A stretch of DNA of 64,000 bases from Acidimicrobiales bacterium (GTDB taxonomy: Bacteria > Actinomycetota > Acidimicrobiia > Acidimicrobiales > Poriferisodalaceae). Below are positions 8,392 through 17,826 of this stretch, piece by piece (the stretch's first letter is position 1; each line of letters starts with the position of its first letter). The notes beneath the pieces were generated by a model. It was not told where the DNA came from. It ran no database searches and saw only the letters and a program-made list of their open reading frames with translations. The stretch spans positions 1 through 64,000 of the forward strand of contig JAAZYR010000011.1 in the NCBI GenBank assembly GCA_014239555.1, given 5' to 3'. The position numbers and the translations under genes were made by a program.

Positions 8392-9126
8392 CTATTTCTG
8401 ATGCAGGCGCCGAACTACCTCTACCTCTAGTCCGATGTCTCGGTACAGAGTGACCGCTGGGGTATTGTCCGCATCTACGTAAAGCATGGCCCGTGTGATC
8501 CCGCTGTCCCCGAGATGTTGGTAGCCGGCGAGGGTTAAGGCTCGGCCGAGGCCGAGGCCGTGGAAATCTGGATCGACGGCGATCACGTAGACCTCGCCGA
8601 TTGGTGGCGTCTCGCTCTCGTGGATCTTTGTCCAACAAAAAGCTGCTATTCGGCCCTCGCGGTGGTGAATGAGAAAGCCGTCTGGGTCAAACCAAGACTC
8701 TGCTTGGCGCTCTCTAACAAGCTCTGGTGTCCACCCGCTCTGTTCGCGATGCCAAGCAAAGGCCCGGTTATTTACCTGGCACCATTCCTCCTCATCTTGA
8801 TCCACCACGAAAGATCGAGTTTCGATGTCCGTCCGTTGTTCCATCGGAAGTGACCGTTCCATTCGAAAGAGATCACGTTGAATTTCAAATCCGAGACGCG
8901 TCAATAAATCGTCGGTTTCGCCAGACGGGTGGTCTATCCAGATCGAAACCCCTTGCGGCCATTGTTCCAAATTGGTGCGGAGAGCCATCGCCAGCGCATC
9001 AACGCTCCACTCGGTGGCGTCGAGTTCAAGTACCGGGCCGTCTCGGTCTTCGCCAATCTTTATAACTGGTTCCTCGTTGGTGATTCCGCTCACGTCATCG
9101 AAGGTATCGCCCGAAGGTGGTTGCAT
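8392..9126 (-). CDS. mshD: Mycothiol synthase-like GNAT acetyltransferase (MshD)
   Basis: A 244-residue protein related to mycothiol synthase, which acetylates Cys-GlcN-Ins with acetyl-CoA in the last step of mycothiol synthesis. Family blocks are NRAFAWHREQSGWT, GEVYVIAVDPDFHGLGLGRALT (acetyl-CoA pyrophosphate loop, written here in part as GLGLGRAL) and AMLYVDADNTPAVTLYRDIG. MshD normally has two GNAT domains in roughly 300 residues. Here the N-terminal domain is short and divergent, so an assignment as a shortened MshD rather than another GNAT is likely but not certain. A mycothiol-dependent dehydrogenase at 49763 supports it. Confidence 0.8.
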   Translation of the reverse strand: MQPPSGDTFDDVSGITNEEPVIKIGEDRDGPVLELDATEWSVDALAMALRTNLEQWPQGVSIWIDHPSGETDDLLTRLGFEIQRDLFRMERSLPMEQRTDIETRSFVVDQDEEEWCQVNNRAFAWHREQSGWTPELVRERQAESWFDPDGFLIHHREGRIAAFCWTKIHESETPPIGEVYVIAVDPDFHGLGLGRALTLAGYQHLGDSGITRAMLYVDADNTPAVTLYRDIGLEVEVVRRLHQK

Positions 9127-9142
9127 GAGGTAAACAAGCGTA

Positions 9143-9784
9143 ATGGGGAAGCCTCGATCACCGCAGGGGAGAGCGCGTTCAGCCCATCAGCGCTTACAAG
9201 CGGAATATGAGGCAGTGTGTGAACTCAACCATGAGAGCCCGTTCGAACTGCTAGTGGCGACCATTTTGTCTGCGCAGTGCACTGATGTTCGGGTGAATAA
9301 AACAACCCCCGCCGTTTTTGACCGGTACCCCGACCCGGTCGCACTTGCCCACGCACATCCGAGCGAACTTGAAGATCTAGTGCATGCAACTGGCTTCTAC
9401 AAAAGTAAAGCCCGGAACTTAGTAAAGATGGCAAATCAGCTGCTAGAGGACCATGAAGGGGAAGTCCCGACCGACTTGGCAGACCTTGTGAAATTGGGAG
9501 GCGTTGGTCGAAAAACAGCGAACGTTATTCGCTCCGTCGCGTTCGGACTTCCTGGTTTGCCCGTCGATACTCATGTTGGGCGATTAGCCCGCCGGCTAGG
9601 AATCACAGAGGAGGAAGATCCAGTAAAGGTGGAGATGATCTTGAACCCCATGATCCCTCAGTATGAACGGGGTGAATTCAGTCTGAGACTCATTCTTCAT
9701 GGAAGACAAGTATGTTTCGCTCGGAGTCCTCATTGCGCAGACTGTGTCCTTAATGATTTTTGCCCCAGCGCCTTCGACTTCTAA
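9143..9784 (+). CDS. nth: Endonuclease III
   Basis: A 213-residue bifunctional DNA glycosylase/AP lyase of base excision repair. The helix-hairpin-helix LVKLGGVGRKTANV contains catalytic Lys124, and Asp142 lies in LPVDTHVGR. The C-terminal 4Fe-4S cluster ligands are Cys191, Cys198, Cys201 and Cys207 in the canonical C-x6-C-x2-C-x5-C spacing. Length is normal. The start codons of nth and mshD are divergent and only 16 bases apart. A GAGG lies 12 nt upstream, too far to be a strong SD. Confidence 0.95.
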   Translation: MGKPRSPQGRARSAHQRLQAEYEAVCELNHESPFELLVATILSAQCTDVRVNKTTPAVFDRYPDPVALAHAHPSELEDLVHATGFYKSKARNLVKMANQLLEDHEGEVPTDLADLVKLGGVGRKTANVIRSVAFGLPGLPVDTHVGRLARRLGITEEEDPVKVEMILNPMIPQYERGEFSLRLILHGRQVCFARSPHCADCVLNDFCPSAFDF

Positions 9785-9805
9785 GTCTTTGAAAGGAGAC
9801 TCGAT

Positions 9806-10696
9806 ATGACCATTCGTCGGGCAGCCCATTTTGTTCCGGGCGCTAACGAAAAGATGCTCGATAAGTCGCTGAATACTTCTGCTGACGCCCTCATCCTTGA
9901 CCTGGAAGATGCAGTAACTCCCGAAAACAAAGACTCAGCTCGAACCACTGTCGCCAGTTGGCTAGAGACTGTCGACTTCGGAAGAAAAGAAAGAGTCGTG
10001 CGCATAAATCCTCTCGACAGCCCGTGGTGCGAACGCGACATAGAGGAGACAATGGGGAATCCACCTGACTCCTACCTCGTTCCGAAGGTCAACGATTCAA
10101 ATGAAGTCGCCCGCATCCACGAACTCATCAGTGAGCATGAAATGGCGTGTGGTCATCCTGAAGGTCAGGTAAAGCTACTTATCCTCGGAACCGAAACGCC
10201 CCAAGGTCTCCTGAACATAAGGGACTTAGCGGCCAATGCAAGAGTGGATGCTCTTACCTGGGGAGCCGAAGATTTGTCTGCTGCTATTGGCTCCAGAGGA
10301 AATAGGGCCTCTGACGGAAGTTATTTACCGATATTTGAATATGCGCGGGTGATGTGCTTGCTCGGAGCCACCGCCTGGGGAAAGCAGCCGCTGGACACAG
10401 TGTTCGTTGATTTCAATGACCCTGAAGGCCTACGTGCCGAGTGTCTTGCGTCTGCAGCCATGGGCTACACAGGAAAAATCACTATCCATCCGAACCAAAT
10501 TGAGATAGTCAATGAATCTTTCACTCCGTCTGGCGAAGATGTCGAGGAAGCGCAAGAACTTCTACAACTATTTGCTGAGAATGAAGCTAAGGGTCTGATG
10601 GCATTTAGTTTTAAGGGACAGATGGTCGACGTTCCACATCTGACTCGGGCACGGAAAATCGTCGAAATGGCCGAGAAGCTTTCAGATTGGGGTTAA
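9806..10696 (+). CDS. CoA ester lyase of the HpcH/HpaI (CitE-like) family
   Basis: A 296-residue TIM-barrel lyase. The start RRAAHFVPGANEKML and the block ALILDLEDAVTPENKDSAR carry the Mg-binding acidic residues, and VVRINPLDSPW supplies the Arg. A second acidic site is in LTWGAEDLSAAIG, and GYTGKITIHPNQI follows. Family members cleave citryl-, malyl- or methylmalyl-CoA type thioesters; no citDFG genes adjoin, so a citrate lyase role is unlikely. It has a good SD (GAAAGGAGA) upstream. It converges with the small gene at 10710, leaving 13 bases between them. Confidence 0.85.
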   Translation: MTIRRAAHFVPGANEKMLDKSLNTSADALILDLEDAVTPENKDSARTTVASWLETVDFGRKERVVRINPLDSPWCERDIEETMGNPPDSYLVPKVNDSNEVARIHELISEHEMACGHPEGQVKLLILGTETPQGLLNIRDLAANARVDALTWGAEDLSAAIGSRGNRASDGSYLPIFEYARVMCLLGATAWGKQPLDTVFVDFNDPEGLRAECLASAAMGYTGKITIHPNQIEIVNESFTPSGEDVEEAQELLQLFAENEAKGLMAFSFKGQMVDVPHLTRARKIVEMAEKLSDWG

Positions 10697-10709
10697 AAGC
10701 AGGGCCGAT

Positions 10710-10901
10710 CTAAGAGCCCAAACCTTCGGTTGCTTTGGTTATACGACGTTGCGCCATGCGAAGGCTGCGTTCGACCTCATAGAGATCGATAGCGACGCCT
10801 TCGTCGCTGGTTCCTACTAGCTCGTCGGCTGCCGCTGTTATTCGTTCACCCAATTCTCTAATTGCTGTCTGAAGCGAAGACAATTCAGCCTGGGAAACCA
10901 T
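10710..10901 (-). CDS. Small helical protein, divergent from hisD
   Basis: A 63-residue, mostly helical, heptad-like sequence (LSSLQTAIRELGERI, VERSLRMAQRRITKATEGL). I do not recognise the family with certainty, and small proteins of this appearance accompany central genes in other actinobacteria. Support for reality: the ATG at 10899-10901 has TAGGGT exactly 6 nt upstream on its own strand, matching the leaderless rule of the window, and the open frame fits snugly between the lyase and hisD. Confidence 0.6.
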   Translation of the reverse strand: MVSQAELSSLQTAIRELGERITAAADELVGTSDEGVAIDLYEVERSLRMAQRRITKATEGLGS

Positions 10902-10907
10902 GTCTGA

Positions 10908-10913
10908 ACCCTA
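10908..10913 (-). promoter_or_regulatory. -10 element, leaderless promoter of small gene
   Basis: Minus-strand TAGGGT, 6 nt from the ATG at 10901. Confidence 0.5.
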
Positions 10914-10967
10914 CAGTCGAGTTTTAGGTCACGCGATATCCGCTTCGAACCGGCACTCTGTCACCGG

Positions 10968-10973
10968 TACCCT
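10968..10973 (+). promoter_or_regulatory. -10 element, leaderless promoter of the his operon
   Basis: TACCCT, 7 nt before the GTG at 10981. It decides the hisD start: the alternative ATG at 10900 has neither an SD nor a -10 at the right distance. Confidence 0.55.
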
Positions 10974-10980
10974 CAAGACT

Positions 10981-12285
10981 GTGCTTCGACGTATCGACCT
11001 TCGTGGAGAAAGCGGACCGTTCGCGGACCGTCTCCCCCGACCGAATCTGGGGGGCGAAGCTCCCGTTGTCGCGGTCCGGGACATCATCGCGGAAGTAAGA
11101 GACAGCGGTGACGCAGCAATTCGGGCACTCACGATGCGATTCGATGGAGTCGATGTAGAAGTCCCTCTTATCGAAAAGAACGATCTGAAAGAAGCATGGG
11201 ATTCTTTAGACGTTGCAGTGGCCAACGCCTTGACAGTGGCACACGACCGAATCATTCACTTCCACGAAGAGGAAGCTCCACAGCCTCACGTGGTAGCCCA
11301 AGATGGAATCGCGGTAACTAGCGTTCCTCGACCAGTGGAGCGAGCTGGTTTGTATGTCCCAGGGGGACTCGCTGCATATCCCTCGACTGTTCTGATGACG
11401 GCTCTCCCCGCTCAAGCAGCCGGAGTTGACCAGCTCATGCTGTGCACGCCTCCAAACCTCAAAGGCGAAATTGAGAACGTTGTGCTGGCCGCTGCGTACC
11501 TATGTGGGATAACGGAGGTGTACAAGATCGGCGGAGTGCAAGCTGTAGCAGCGATGGCTTATGGAACTGAATCAATCGCACCAGTCGACATCATTGCCGG
11601 CCCAGGCAACATTTGGGTTGCCACCGCCAAACAGGAAGTCGCTGGAGCAGTCGGAATTGCCTCGGCGTTTGCGGGCCCTTCGGAGATCGTAGTGATAGCG
11701 GATGAGAGTTGCCCGAGCAGCTCAGCGGCTGTTGACCTTGTTCTACAGGCTGAACATGGCCCCGGAGGGCGAGCGTGGCTTGTTAGTTGGAATGAGGCAT
11801 ATGTCGATGAAGTCGTGATCGCAGTGGAACAAATCGTGAACCTGTCTCCACGCCGCTCGGAGACGTTAGATACGTTGAAGTCAGATGGATATGTTTGTTT
11901 GGTAGACGGTCCCGAAAGTGCTATTCAGGTCGCCAACGAGATAGCACCTGAGCATCTTCAGTTGATGTGCGTTAACGCGTCTGAACTTGTCGGCGAAATT
12001 AGAAATGCTGGCGCTGTCTTCACGGGTATTTGGGGGCCCGCATCAATCGGTGATTACTTAGCTGGGCCGTCCCACGTATTACCGACGGCAGGAACTGCTC
12101 GATTTAGTGGCGCCCTCACAGTTAACGATTTCCAAAAACAGATGCATATCATCGACGTATCAAAGCCCGGATTTGATGCTGTGCGGGGCTCCGTCGACCG
12201 ATTGGCTACAGCAGAAGGTCTGTGGGCCCACGCGGCATCGGTTAGAGAACGCGAGCGCTGGGCAGAACAAGGGGTTATCTCATGA
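10981..12285 (+). CDS. hisD: Histidinol dehydrogenase
   Basis: A 434-residue zinc enzyme that oxidises L-histidinol to histidine in two NAD-dependent steps. Family blocks are AGLYVPGGLAAYPSTVLM, GGVQAVAAMAYGTESI, AGPGNIWVATAKQEV and AGPSEIVVIAD; catalytic His residues lie in QAEHGPGG and in EIAPEHLQL. The frame extends to ATG 10900, but I prefer GTG 10981. It gives the usual family length beginning at LRRIDLRG and has a leaderless -10 at the right place. It is the first gene of hisDCBHAF, whose members overlap or nearly touch. Confidence 0.95.
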   Translation: MLRRIDLRGESGPFADRLPRPNLGGEAPVVAVRDIIAEVRDSGDAAIRALTMRFDGVDVEVPLIEKNDLKEAWDSLDVAVANALTVAHDRIIHFHEEEAPQPHVVAQDGIAVTSVPRPVERAGLYVPGGLAAYPSTVLMTALPAQAAGVDQLMLCTPPNLKGEIENVVLAAAYLCGITEVYKIGGVQAVAAMAYGTESIAPVDIIAGPGNIWVATAKQEVAGAVGIASAFAGPSEIVVIADESCPSSSAAVDLVLQAEHGPGGRAWLVSWNEAYVDEVVIAVEQIVNLSPRRSETLDTLKSDGYVCLVDGPESAIQVANEIAPEHLQLMCVNASELVGEIRNAGAVFTGIWGPASIGDYLAGPSHVLPTAGTARFSGALTVNDFQKQMHIIDVSKPGFDAVRGSVDRLATAEGLWAHAASVRERERWAEQGVIS

Positions 12286-13358
12286 CCCACCCCACCATCC
12301 GATCAGATCTACGAACTATGGAGGGCTACCACTCACCTCAGCTTGATGTCGAAGTTCGCCTCAATACCAACGAGTCACCATTTCCTCCACCAGAAGAATT
12401 TGTTTCGGCTTTTATGAACGAGGTCCGGCGCGTCGACTGGCACCGATATCCCGATCGTTTAGCCCAAAGCCTCCGCGAGGACATAGCAGCAATTCATGAA
12501 GTTGAACCTCAGCAAGTTTTTGTTGCTAACGGATCTAATGAGGTTCTCCAGACTATTTGTTTGACATTCGGGGGTAGTGGTCGAACGGTTGCAACATTCG
12601 AGCCGACTTACGCGATGTACCAACAAATCGCGCGAACGACCCAATGCAAAGTGATTGAAGGGGCACGGGATTCTCAGTATCGCGTTGCCCTGTCCGAGGT
12701 CGAGAAAGTTGTAGCACGGGATCACCCAAACATCATTTTTTTCTGTTCTCCGAACAACCCAACCGGAACCCCGGAAAGGCTCGAAGTTATTGAAGGAGCG
12801 CTGAAGATTTCAGATGGTGTCGTGGTGGTGGATGAGGCCTATGGACAGTTCGCTGACTTCACAGCGCTTGATTTATTACGCGGCGACGAAGCTGCGGACT
12901 CGTTGATCGTCACTCGAACCTTTTCGAAGACGTGGTCCATGGCAGGTGCTCGTTTGGGGTACTGCGTGGCGCCGTCATGGATGTTGCCCGAATTCGAGAA
13001 AGTCGTCCTTCCCTACCATCTGGACTCTGTGAAGCAGATCGCCGGTCGGGTAGCGCTCCGCTTCTATGGTGATATGGAAGAGAGGGTTGCGAAGCTCGGC
13101 GCCGAACGAGATCGGATTACTGAGGCTCTGACCCTCATGGGACTAGATGTATGGCCATCACAAGCGAACTTCATTATGTTTCGAACTACCCCGTGCTCTC
13201 TGGGTGGCGACTACGTCTGGCAACGTTTGGTGGATCAGTCTGTGTTGATCCGCAATTGTTCGAATTGGCCTGGACTGGCTGACTGTCTGAGAGTCACTTT
13301 AGGAACTGAAAACGAGAACAATATTTTCCTCGAAGCCCTCAAGGAGGCGTTGGCATGA
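12282..13358 (+). CDS. hisC: Histidinol-phosphate aminotransferase
   Basis: A 358-residue PLP-dependent class I/II aminotransferase that converts imidazole-acetol phosphate and glutamate to histidinol phosphate. The NTNESPFPPP start, FVANGSNEVLQTI, FCSPNNPTGTPE, VVDEAYGQF and the PLP lysine in RTFSKTWSMAGARLGY are all present. It starts with ATG overlapping the hisD stop by 4 bases (ATGA). Confidence 0.95.
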   Translation: MTHPTIRSDLRTMEGYHSPQLDVEVRLNTNESPFPPPEEFVSAFMNEVRRVDWHRYPDRLAQSLREDIAAIHEVEPQQVFVANGSNEVLQTICLTFGGSGRTVATFEPTYAMYQQIARTTQCKVIEGARDSQYRVALSEVEKVVARDHPNIIFFCSPNNPTGTPERLEVIEGALKISDGVVVVDEAYGQFADFTALDLLRGDEAADSLIVTRTFSKTWSMAGARLGYCVAPSWMLPEFEKVVLPYHLDSVKQIAGRVALRFYGDMEERVAKLGAERDRITEALTLMGLDVWPSQANFIMFRTTPCSLGGDYVWQRLVDQSVLIRNCSNWPGLADCLRVTLGTENENNIFLEALKEALA

Positions 13359-13945
13359 CACGACAAGCGGACCGTCACCGAAACACCAAAGAAACACGCA
13401 TCGACTTATCTCTAGACATAGACGGCAGCGGCCAAGTTGAGGTCAGTACCGGGTTGCCATTTTTCGACCACATGTTGGCGCAACTGGCGAAACACGCTCG
13501 TTTCGATCTACGTCTCGAGTGTGATGGCGACGTTGAAATTGATGCACACCACACTGTGGAGGACGTAGGAATAACTCTCGGGGAAGCATTAGGCGAGGCG
13601 CTCGGTGAAAAAGAAGGAGTCCGCCGTTTCGCAGCGATAACCGTTCCCTTGGACGAAGCAGCAGTGGAAGTTGTCCTCGATTTATCCGGACGACCGTTCT
13701 TGCACTATGACGTGGAACCCCCCGGGGAGAAAATCCTGGGGGAGCCACCTTTCGACCCTCAACTGTGCGAAGAGTTTTGGCGCGGGCTCACAATGGCTTC
13801 GGGAATCACTCTCCACATCGTCTTGCTACGCGGCCGAAACACTCACCACATCATCGAAGCGAGCTTCAAGGGTGTCGCTAGGGCCCTCTACGATGCGATT
13901 CGCGTGGTGGACGACGTCATGCCTTCCACTAAAGGCGTGCTGTGA
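13355..13945 (+). CDS. hisB: Imidazoleglycerol-phosphate dehydratase
   Basis: A 196-residue monofunctional dehydratase without the phosphatase domain found in enterobacterial HisB. Mn-binding His/Glu clusters are visible in FFDHMLAQLAKH, DAHHTVEDVGI and in the later NTHHIIEASFKG. A small internal repeat GEALGEALGE sits in the helix after the first cluster. It overlaps hisC by 4 bases. Confidence 0.95.
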   Translation: MTRQADRHRNTKETRIDLSLDIDGSGQVEVSTGLPFFDHMLAQLAKHARFDLRLECDGDVEIDAHHTVEDVGITLGEALGEALGEKEGVRRFAAITVPLDEAAVEVVLDLSGRPFLHYDVEPPGEKILGEPPFDPQLCEEFWRGLTMASGITLHIVLLRGRNTHHIIEASFKGVARALYDAIRVVDDVMPSTKGVL

Positions 13946-13955
13946 GGGCTACTAG

Positions 13956-14591
13956 ATGAATGGGTCTGATGGCCTGCCACTTGTCGCGGTATTGGATTAC
14001 GGCATAGGAAATTTACGATCCGCCCAGAAAGGATTTGAACGAGCAGGCGCCGATGTTCGTCTAACTGCTGACCCTGGCCTCATTGCTGATGCCGCAGGTG
14101 TCGTTCTCCCTGGAGTTGGCCACTTCGGCACTTGTATGCGCGAGTTGAGGGCGGCAAAGCTGGACGCTTCGGCGCGGTCAGTCATCGAATTAGGCATTCC
14201 GTTCCTTGGGATTTGTGTCGGGATGCAGATGTTGTTTGAAGAATCGGAAGAAGCACCTGGAATTAAGGGATTGGGTGTCTTACCCGGCATGGTTCGCCGC
14301 TTGCCTGACGGGCTGGCCAGGCCTCAGATGCAGTGGAACCAACTCGACATCAGGCTTCCAGGGTGCCCGCTACTTCAGGGAATAGAGGATCGATCGTGGA
14401 TGTACTTTGTCCACAGTTACGCAGTCGAAACCGATCCTGGACTAGTGATCGCCACCTGCGAATACGGGGCTGACCTTACAGCCATGGTCGGGAAAGGGTC
14501 CTTGTGGGCGACACAGTTTCACCCTGAAAAATCAGGCGCAAAGGGTCAATCCTTCGCCGAGAACTTTCTCCAGCAACTCACCGGCCCATGA
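13956..14591 (+). CDS. hisH: Imidazole glycerol phosphate synthase, glutaminase subunit
   Basis: A 211-residue class I glutamine amidotransferase. It has the GIGNLRS start, the nucleophile Cys in FLGICVGMQMLF, and catalytic His/Glu in TQFHPEKSG. It supplies ammonia to HisF. It lies 10 bases after hisB and overlaps hisA by 4 bases; it is separated from its partner hisF only by hisA. Confidence 0.95.
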   Translation: MNGSDGLPLVAVLDYGIGNLRSAQKGFERAGADVRLTADPGLIADAAGVVLPGVGHFGTCMRELRAAKLDASARSVIELGIPFLGICVGMQMLFEESEEAPGIKGLGVLPGMVRRLPDGLARPQMQWNQLDIRLPGCPLLQGIEDRSWMYFVHSYAVETDPGLVIATCEYGADLTAMVGKGSLWATQFHPEKSGAKGQSFAENFLQQLTGP

Positions 14592-15325
14592 GCTTTGATC
14601 TTTACCCTGCGATCGACATACGAGACGGTCAATGCGTTCGTCTTGTCCAAGGGGACTACGACCGCGAGATTCAATACCAGAACGACCCTGTCGAAGTAGC
14701 GCGTTCCTTTCAAGCTGCAGGGGCACGATGGATCCATGTGGTGGATCTTGACGCTGCCCGCTCAGGGGACCCTAAGAACCTCGCAACAGTAGGCGCCATA
14801 GCGGAGGCAGTAGACGTTCCAGTGCAGAGCGGAGGCGGAGTCAGAAGCGTCGAAGCTGCGGAGCGGCTCTATCAGGTGGGTGTGTCTCGCTGCGTCCTGG
14901 GGACGGCAGCCGTTGAAAACCCTGCGTTGGTCCAAGAATTGACAGAGATGGGACACCGCGTCGCCGTAGGCCTTGATGTTCGAGGTGATCGAGTAGCGAC
15001 CCGAGGTTGGGAAACGGATAGCGGCCAGAGCATCTTTGACTTGCTCCCCAGTTTCGAAAACGGTGGGGTTGAAGCGGTAGTAGTGACGCAAATCAGTCGA
15101 GACGGAATGGGGACCGGACCTGACATAGAGGGTCTCAGCGCTGTTCTATCAGCCACATCACTAGATGTGATTGCTAGCGGGGGAGTTGGAGCCCTCCTCC
15201 ATATCCGCCAATTGACGAAGTTGGAAGTCGCCGGGCGCCGCCTCGGCGGGATAATCGTTGGAAAGGCAATCCACGATGGCGTTATCCAAGTTTCCGCCGC
15301 TGTGGAAGCGGCGGCGAATCAATGA
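14588..15325 (+). CDS. hisA: ProFAR isomerase
   Basis: A 245-residue (beta-alpha)8 phosphosugar isomerase. It has the catalytic Asp in [15 protein letters not shown], phosphate-binding GGGVRS and ASGGVGA loops, and a second Asp in [11 protein letters not shown]. In streptomycetes and mycobacteria this protein (PriA) also does the TrpF reaction. Here a separate trpF is present at 26496, so dual function is not required. It overlaps both neighbours by 4 bases. Confidence 0.93.
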   Translation: MSFDLYPAIDIRDGQCVRLVQGDYDREIQYQNDPVEVARSFQAAGARWIHVVDLDAARSGDPKNLATVGAIAEAVDVPVQSGGGVRSVEAAERLYQVGVSRCVLGTAAVENPALVQELTEMGHRVAVGLDVRGDRVATRGWETDSGQSIFDLLPSFENGGVEAVVVTQISRDGMGTGPDIEGLSAVLSATSLDVIASGGVGALLHIRQLTKLEVAGRRLGGIIVGKAIHDGVIQVSAAVEAAANQ

Positions 15326-16092
15326 AGACAGTGCGAGTTATCCCGTGCCTTGACGTCGATGCTGGTCGGGTAGTCAAAGGAGTAAATTTTGTGTCGCTAC
15401 GTGACGCCGGCGACCCAGTGGAACTCGCTGCTCAGTATGACGCGCAAGGTGCGGACGAAATTATCTTTCTTGATATAACCGCAAGTTCCGATAACCGCGC
15501 AACCATCGTCGATCTAGCTGAGAGAGCCGCTGAACAGGTTTTCATACCCTTCACAATTGGTGGAGGAATTCGATCCGTAGACGACGCAAGATTGCTTCTG
15601 CGAGCGGGTGCCGACAAGGTGTCGGTCAACTCAGCCGCAGTTGGGCGGCCTGAGCTGATTACGGAGCTCGCAGACGCTTTCGGAAGTCAATGCGTGGTAG
15701 TCGCTGTCGATGCAAAATCAAATAACGATGACACGTGGAACGTTTATGTTAAAGGAGGCCGCGAAGATACGGGCCTGGACGCGGTTGCTTGGTCAAGAGA
15801 AGTGGTGCGCCGAGGGGCAGGTGAAATTCTCCTTACCTCGATGGACGGAGACGGGACACGAAGCGGCTACGACCTCGAACTCACCCGCTCCGTTGGAGAC
15901 GCAGTCACCGTTCCAGTGATCGCAAGTGGTGGTGTGGGGTCACTCCAACATCTAATCGACGGAGCTATCGATGGTCGCGCTGACGCGCTGCTGGCAGCAT
16001 CAATATTTCACTTTGGGGAGCACACCGTGTCGGAAGCTAAGCATGCGCTTTTACAAGCGGGCGTAGCCGTCAGACCGCCTCTAAGTGATTGA
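15322..16092 (+). CDS. hisF: Imidazole glycerol phosphate synthase, cyclase subunit
   Basis: A 256-residue (beta-alpha)8 cyclase that forms IGP and AICAR using ammonia from HisH. It starts [19 protein letters not shown] with catalytic Asp11; the second Asp is in [14 protein letters not shown], and phosphate loops FTIGGGIRS and ASGGVGS are present. It is the last gene of the his operon; hisI, hisE and hisG are not in the window. Confidence 0.95.
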   Translation: MKTVRVIPCLDVDAGRVVKGVNFVSLRDAGDPVELAAQYDAQGADEIIFLDITASSDNRATIVDLAERAAEQVFIPFTIGGGIRSVDDARLLLRAGADKVSVNSAAVGRPELITELADAFGSQCVVVAVDAKSNNDDTWNVYVKGGREDTGLDAVAWSREVVRRGAGEILLTSMDGDGTRSGYDLELTRSVGDAVTVPVIASGGVGSLQHLIDGAIDGRADALLAASIFHFGEHTVSEAKHALLQAGVAVRPPLSD

Positions 16093-16110
16093 TAGCTATC
16101 TGAATTCGGT

Positions 16111-16116
16111 TAGCTT
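16111..16116 (+). promoter_or_regulatory. -10 element, leaderless promoter of acyl-CoA synthetase gene
   Basis: TAGCTT, 6 nt before the ATG at 16123. Confidence 0.55.
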
Positions 16117-16122
16117 CGACGT

Positions 16123-17706
16123 ATGAGCTATCCAGGCACCTACGCGAACGAAAAACCTGATCATCCAGCTGTGATCATGGCTGGCACGGGAGAGCATCTC
16201 TCCTATAAGGAACTAGACGATCGGTCTGCTCGTTTCGCTCAACTGATGTGGGATGTTGGCCTACGCGCCGGTGACCATGTCGCTATCTTCGCCGACAACC
16301 ACATCAGATATTTTGAGGCCTATTGGGGTGCCCTCCGCAGCGGTTTGTTTTTCACAACCGTAAATCGGTTTCTAACCGCCGAAGAAGCTTCATACATCGT
16401 TCGAGACTGCCAAGCCAAAGTGCTTGTGGCTAGCCAAGCAGTCAAGAACGTTGCCGTTGAAATGCTTCCAGATATTGGCGCCTGCCCCATCCGTCTCATG
16501 TTTGATGGGGTGGCTGAAGGATATGAAAGTTTTGAGTCAGCAATTGGAAGCTACCCGCCGGATCCGCTGCCGGAGCAGCCACGGGGATCAATAATGCTTT
16601 ACAGTTCCGGAACCACTGGGCAACCCAAAGGCATTAAACGAGCACTCGACGGTTCACAGATCACCGATCCGGACCCGATCGGGGCGGGACTAGTGGGCGC
16701 ATTATTTGGAATCAACGCCGATTCGGTGTACTTGTCCCCGGCGCCGTTATACCACTCCGCTCCGTTGGCTTTTAGCACCGGAACTCAATCGGTCGGTGGA
16801 ACGGTCGTCGTGTTAGAAAAGTTCGACCCTTTGGAGGCTCTCCAAGCGATAGAGACCTACGCAGTCACAGCTTCGCAATGGGTTCCGACGATGTTCACAC
16901 GTATGTTGAAGCTGCCAGAAGCTGACCGCAACCGCCATGACTTATCTAGTCATCAGGTGGCCGTTCATGCCGCGGCACCCTGCCCGATTGAAGTGAAACA
17001 CCAGATGTTGGAATGGTGGGGACCGATTTTGCATGAATATTACGCGGGCACCGAACTCAACGGCTTTTGCTACGTAGGTCCACAAGACTGGATTGCTCAT
17101 CCTGGGACCGTGGGGAAGCCGCTAATAGGAACTCTTCACATATGCGACGACGACGGTGTAGAAGTTGAAACCGGCGAATCTGGGCTGATTTACTTCGAAC
17201 GCGAAGATCAAGCTTTCGAGTACCACAACGCCCCCGAAAAGACGCGAAGTTCACAGCATCCCGACCATCGTTTGTGGACAACTCTGGGTGATGTGGGACG
17301 GGTCGATGAGGATGGGTTTCTTTACCTAACGGATCGTAAGGCGTTCATGATTATCTCCGGTGGCGTCAATATCTACCCGCAAGAAATTGAAGACTGTTTG
17401 ATTCTTCACCCTGAGGTAGCTGACGTTGCTGTATTCGGAGTGCCCAATGCTGATTTCGGTGAAGAAGTAAAAGCCGTAGTCCAACCGATAGAAGGAACAG
17501 AAGGAACACAAAATCTTGAGAGGCGATTACTCGATTATGCCCGCGAGCACATCGCCGCGTTCAAGGTCCCAAGATCAGTTGACTTCCGAAACGAGCTACC
17601 GCGGCTACCCACTGGAAAACTATACAAAAGGCTTCTTCGAGACGAGTATTGGAGTGGCGATTCGACAGCTCAAGTTTCGCCGATAGAGCAAATCACTGAT
17701 TCCTAA
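16123..17706 (+). CDS. AMP-dependent acyl-CoA synthetase/ligase
   Basis: A 527-residue ANL-superfamily adenylating enzyme. The P-loop-like A3 motif is LYSSGTTGQPKGIKRAL (about residues 163-179), the A5 region is YYAGTELNG, and A7/A8 are LGDVGRVDEDGFLYLTDR and MIISGGVNIYPQEIE. The A10 lysine lies in LPTGKLYKR. It activates a carboxylic acid to its CoA thioester. In actinobacteria such genes often serve steroid or fatty acid breakdown, but the substrate is not readable here. It follows hisF by 30 bases with its own leaderless promoter. Confidence 0.88.
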   Translation: MSYPGTYANEKPDHPAVIMAGTGEHLSYKELDDRSARFAQLMWDVGLRAGDHVAIFADNHIRYFEAYWGALRSGLFFTTVNRFLTAEEASYIVRDCQAKVLVASQAVKNVAVEMLPDIGACPIRLMFDGVAEGYESFESAIGSYPPDPLPEQPRGSIMLYSSGTTGQPKGIKRALDGSQITDPDPIGAGLVGALFGINADSVYLSPAPLYHSAPLAFSTGTQSVGGTVVVLEKFDPLEALQAIETYAVTASQWVPTMFTRMLKLPEADRNRHDLSSHQVAVHAAAPCPIEVKHQMLEWWGPILHEYYAGTELNGFCYVGPQDWIAHPGTVGKPLIGTLHICDDDGVEVETGESGLIYFEREDQAFEYHNAPEKTRSSQHPDHRLWTTLGDVGRVDEDGFLYLTDRKAFMIISGGVNIYPQEIEDCLILHPEVADVAVFGVPNADFGEEVKAVVQPIEGTEGTQNLERRLLDYAREHIAAFKVPRSVDFRNELPRLPTGKLYKRLLRDEYWSGDSTAQVSPIEQITDS

Positions 17707-17826
17707 GCATCAGAATTTGCATCTCATATGAACTCCTGAGTGGCGTCTCCTAACAGCGGACGCGGTTAACGGAAACGTCCTAGTGTTGAAGACACCTGCG
17801 GCACGCAGGGGGACAATGGGGGCAAA

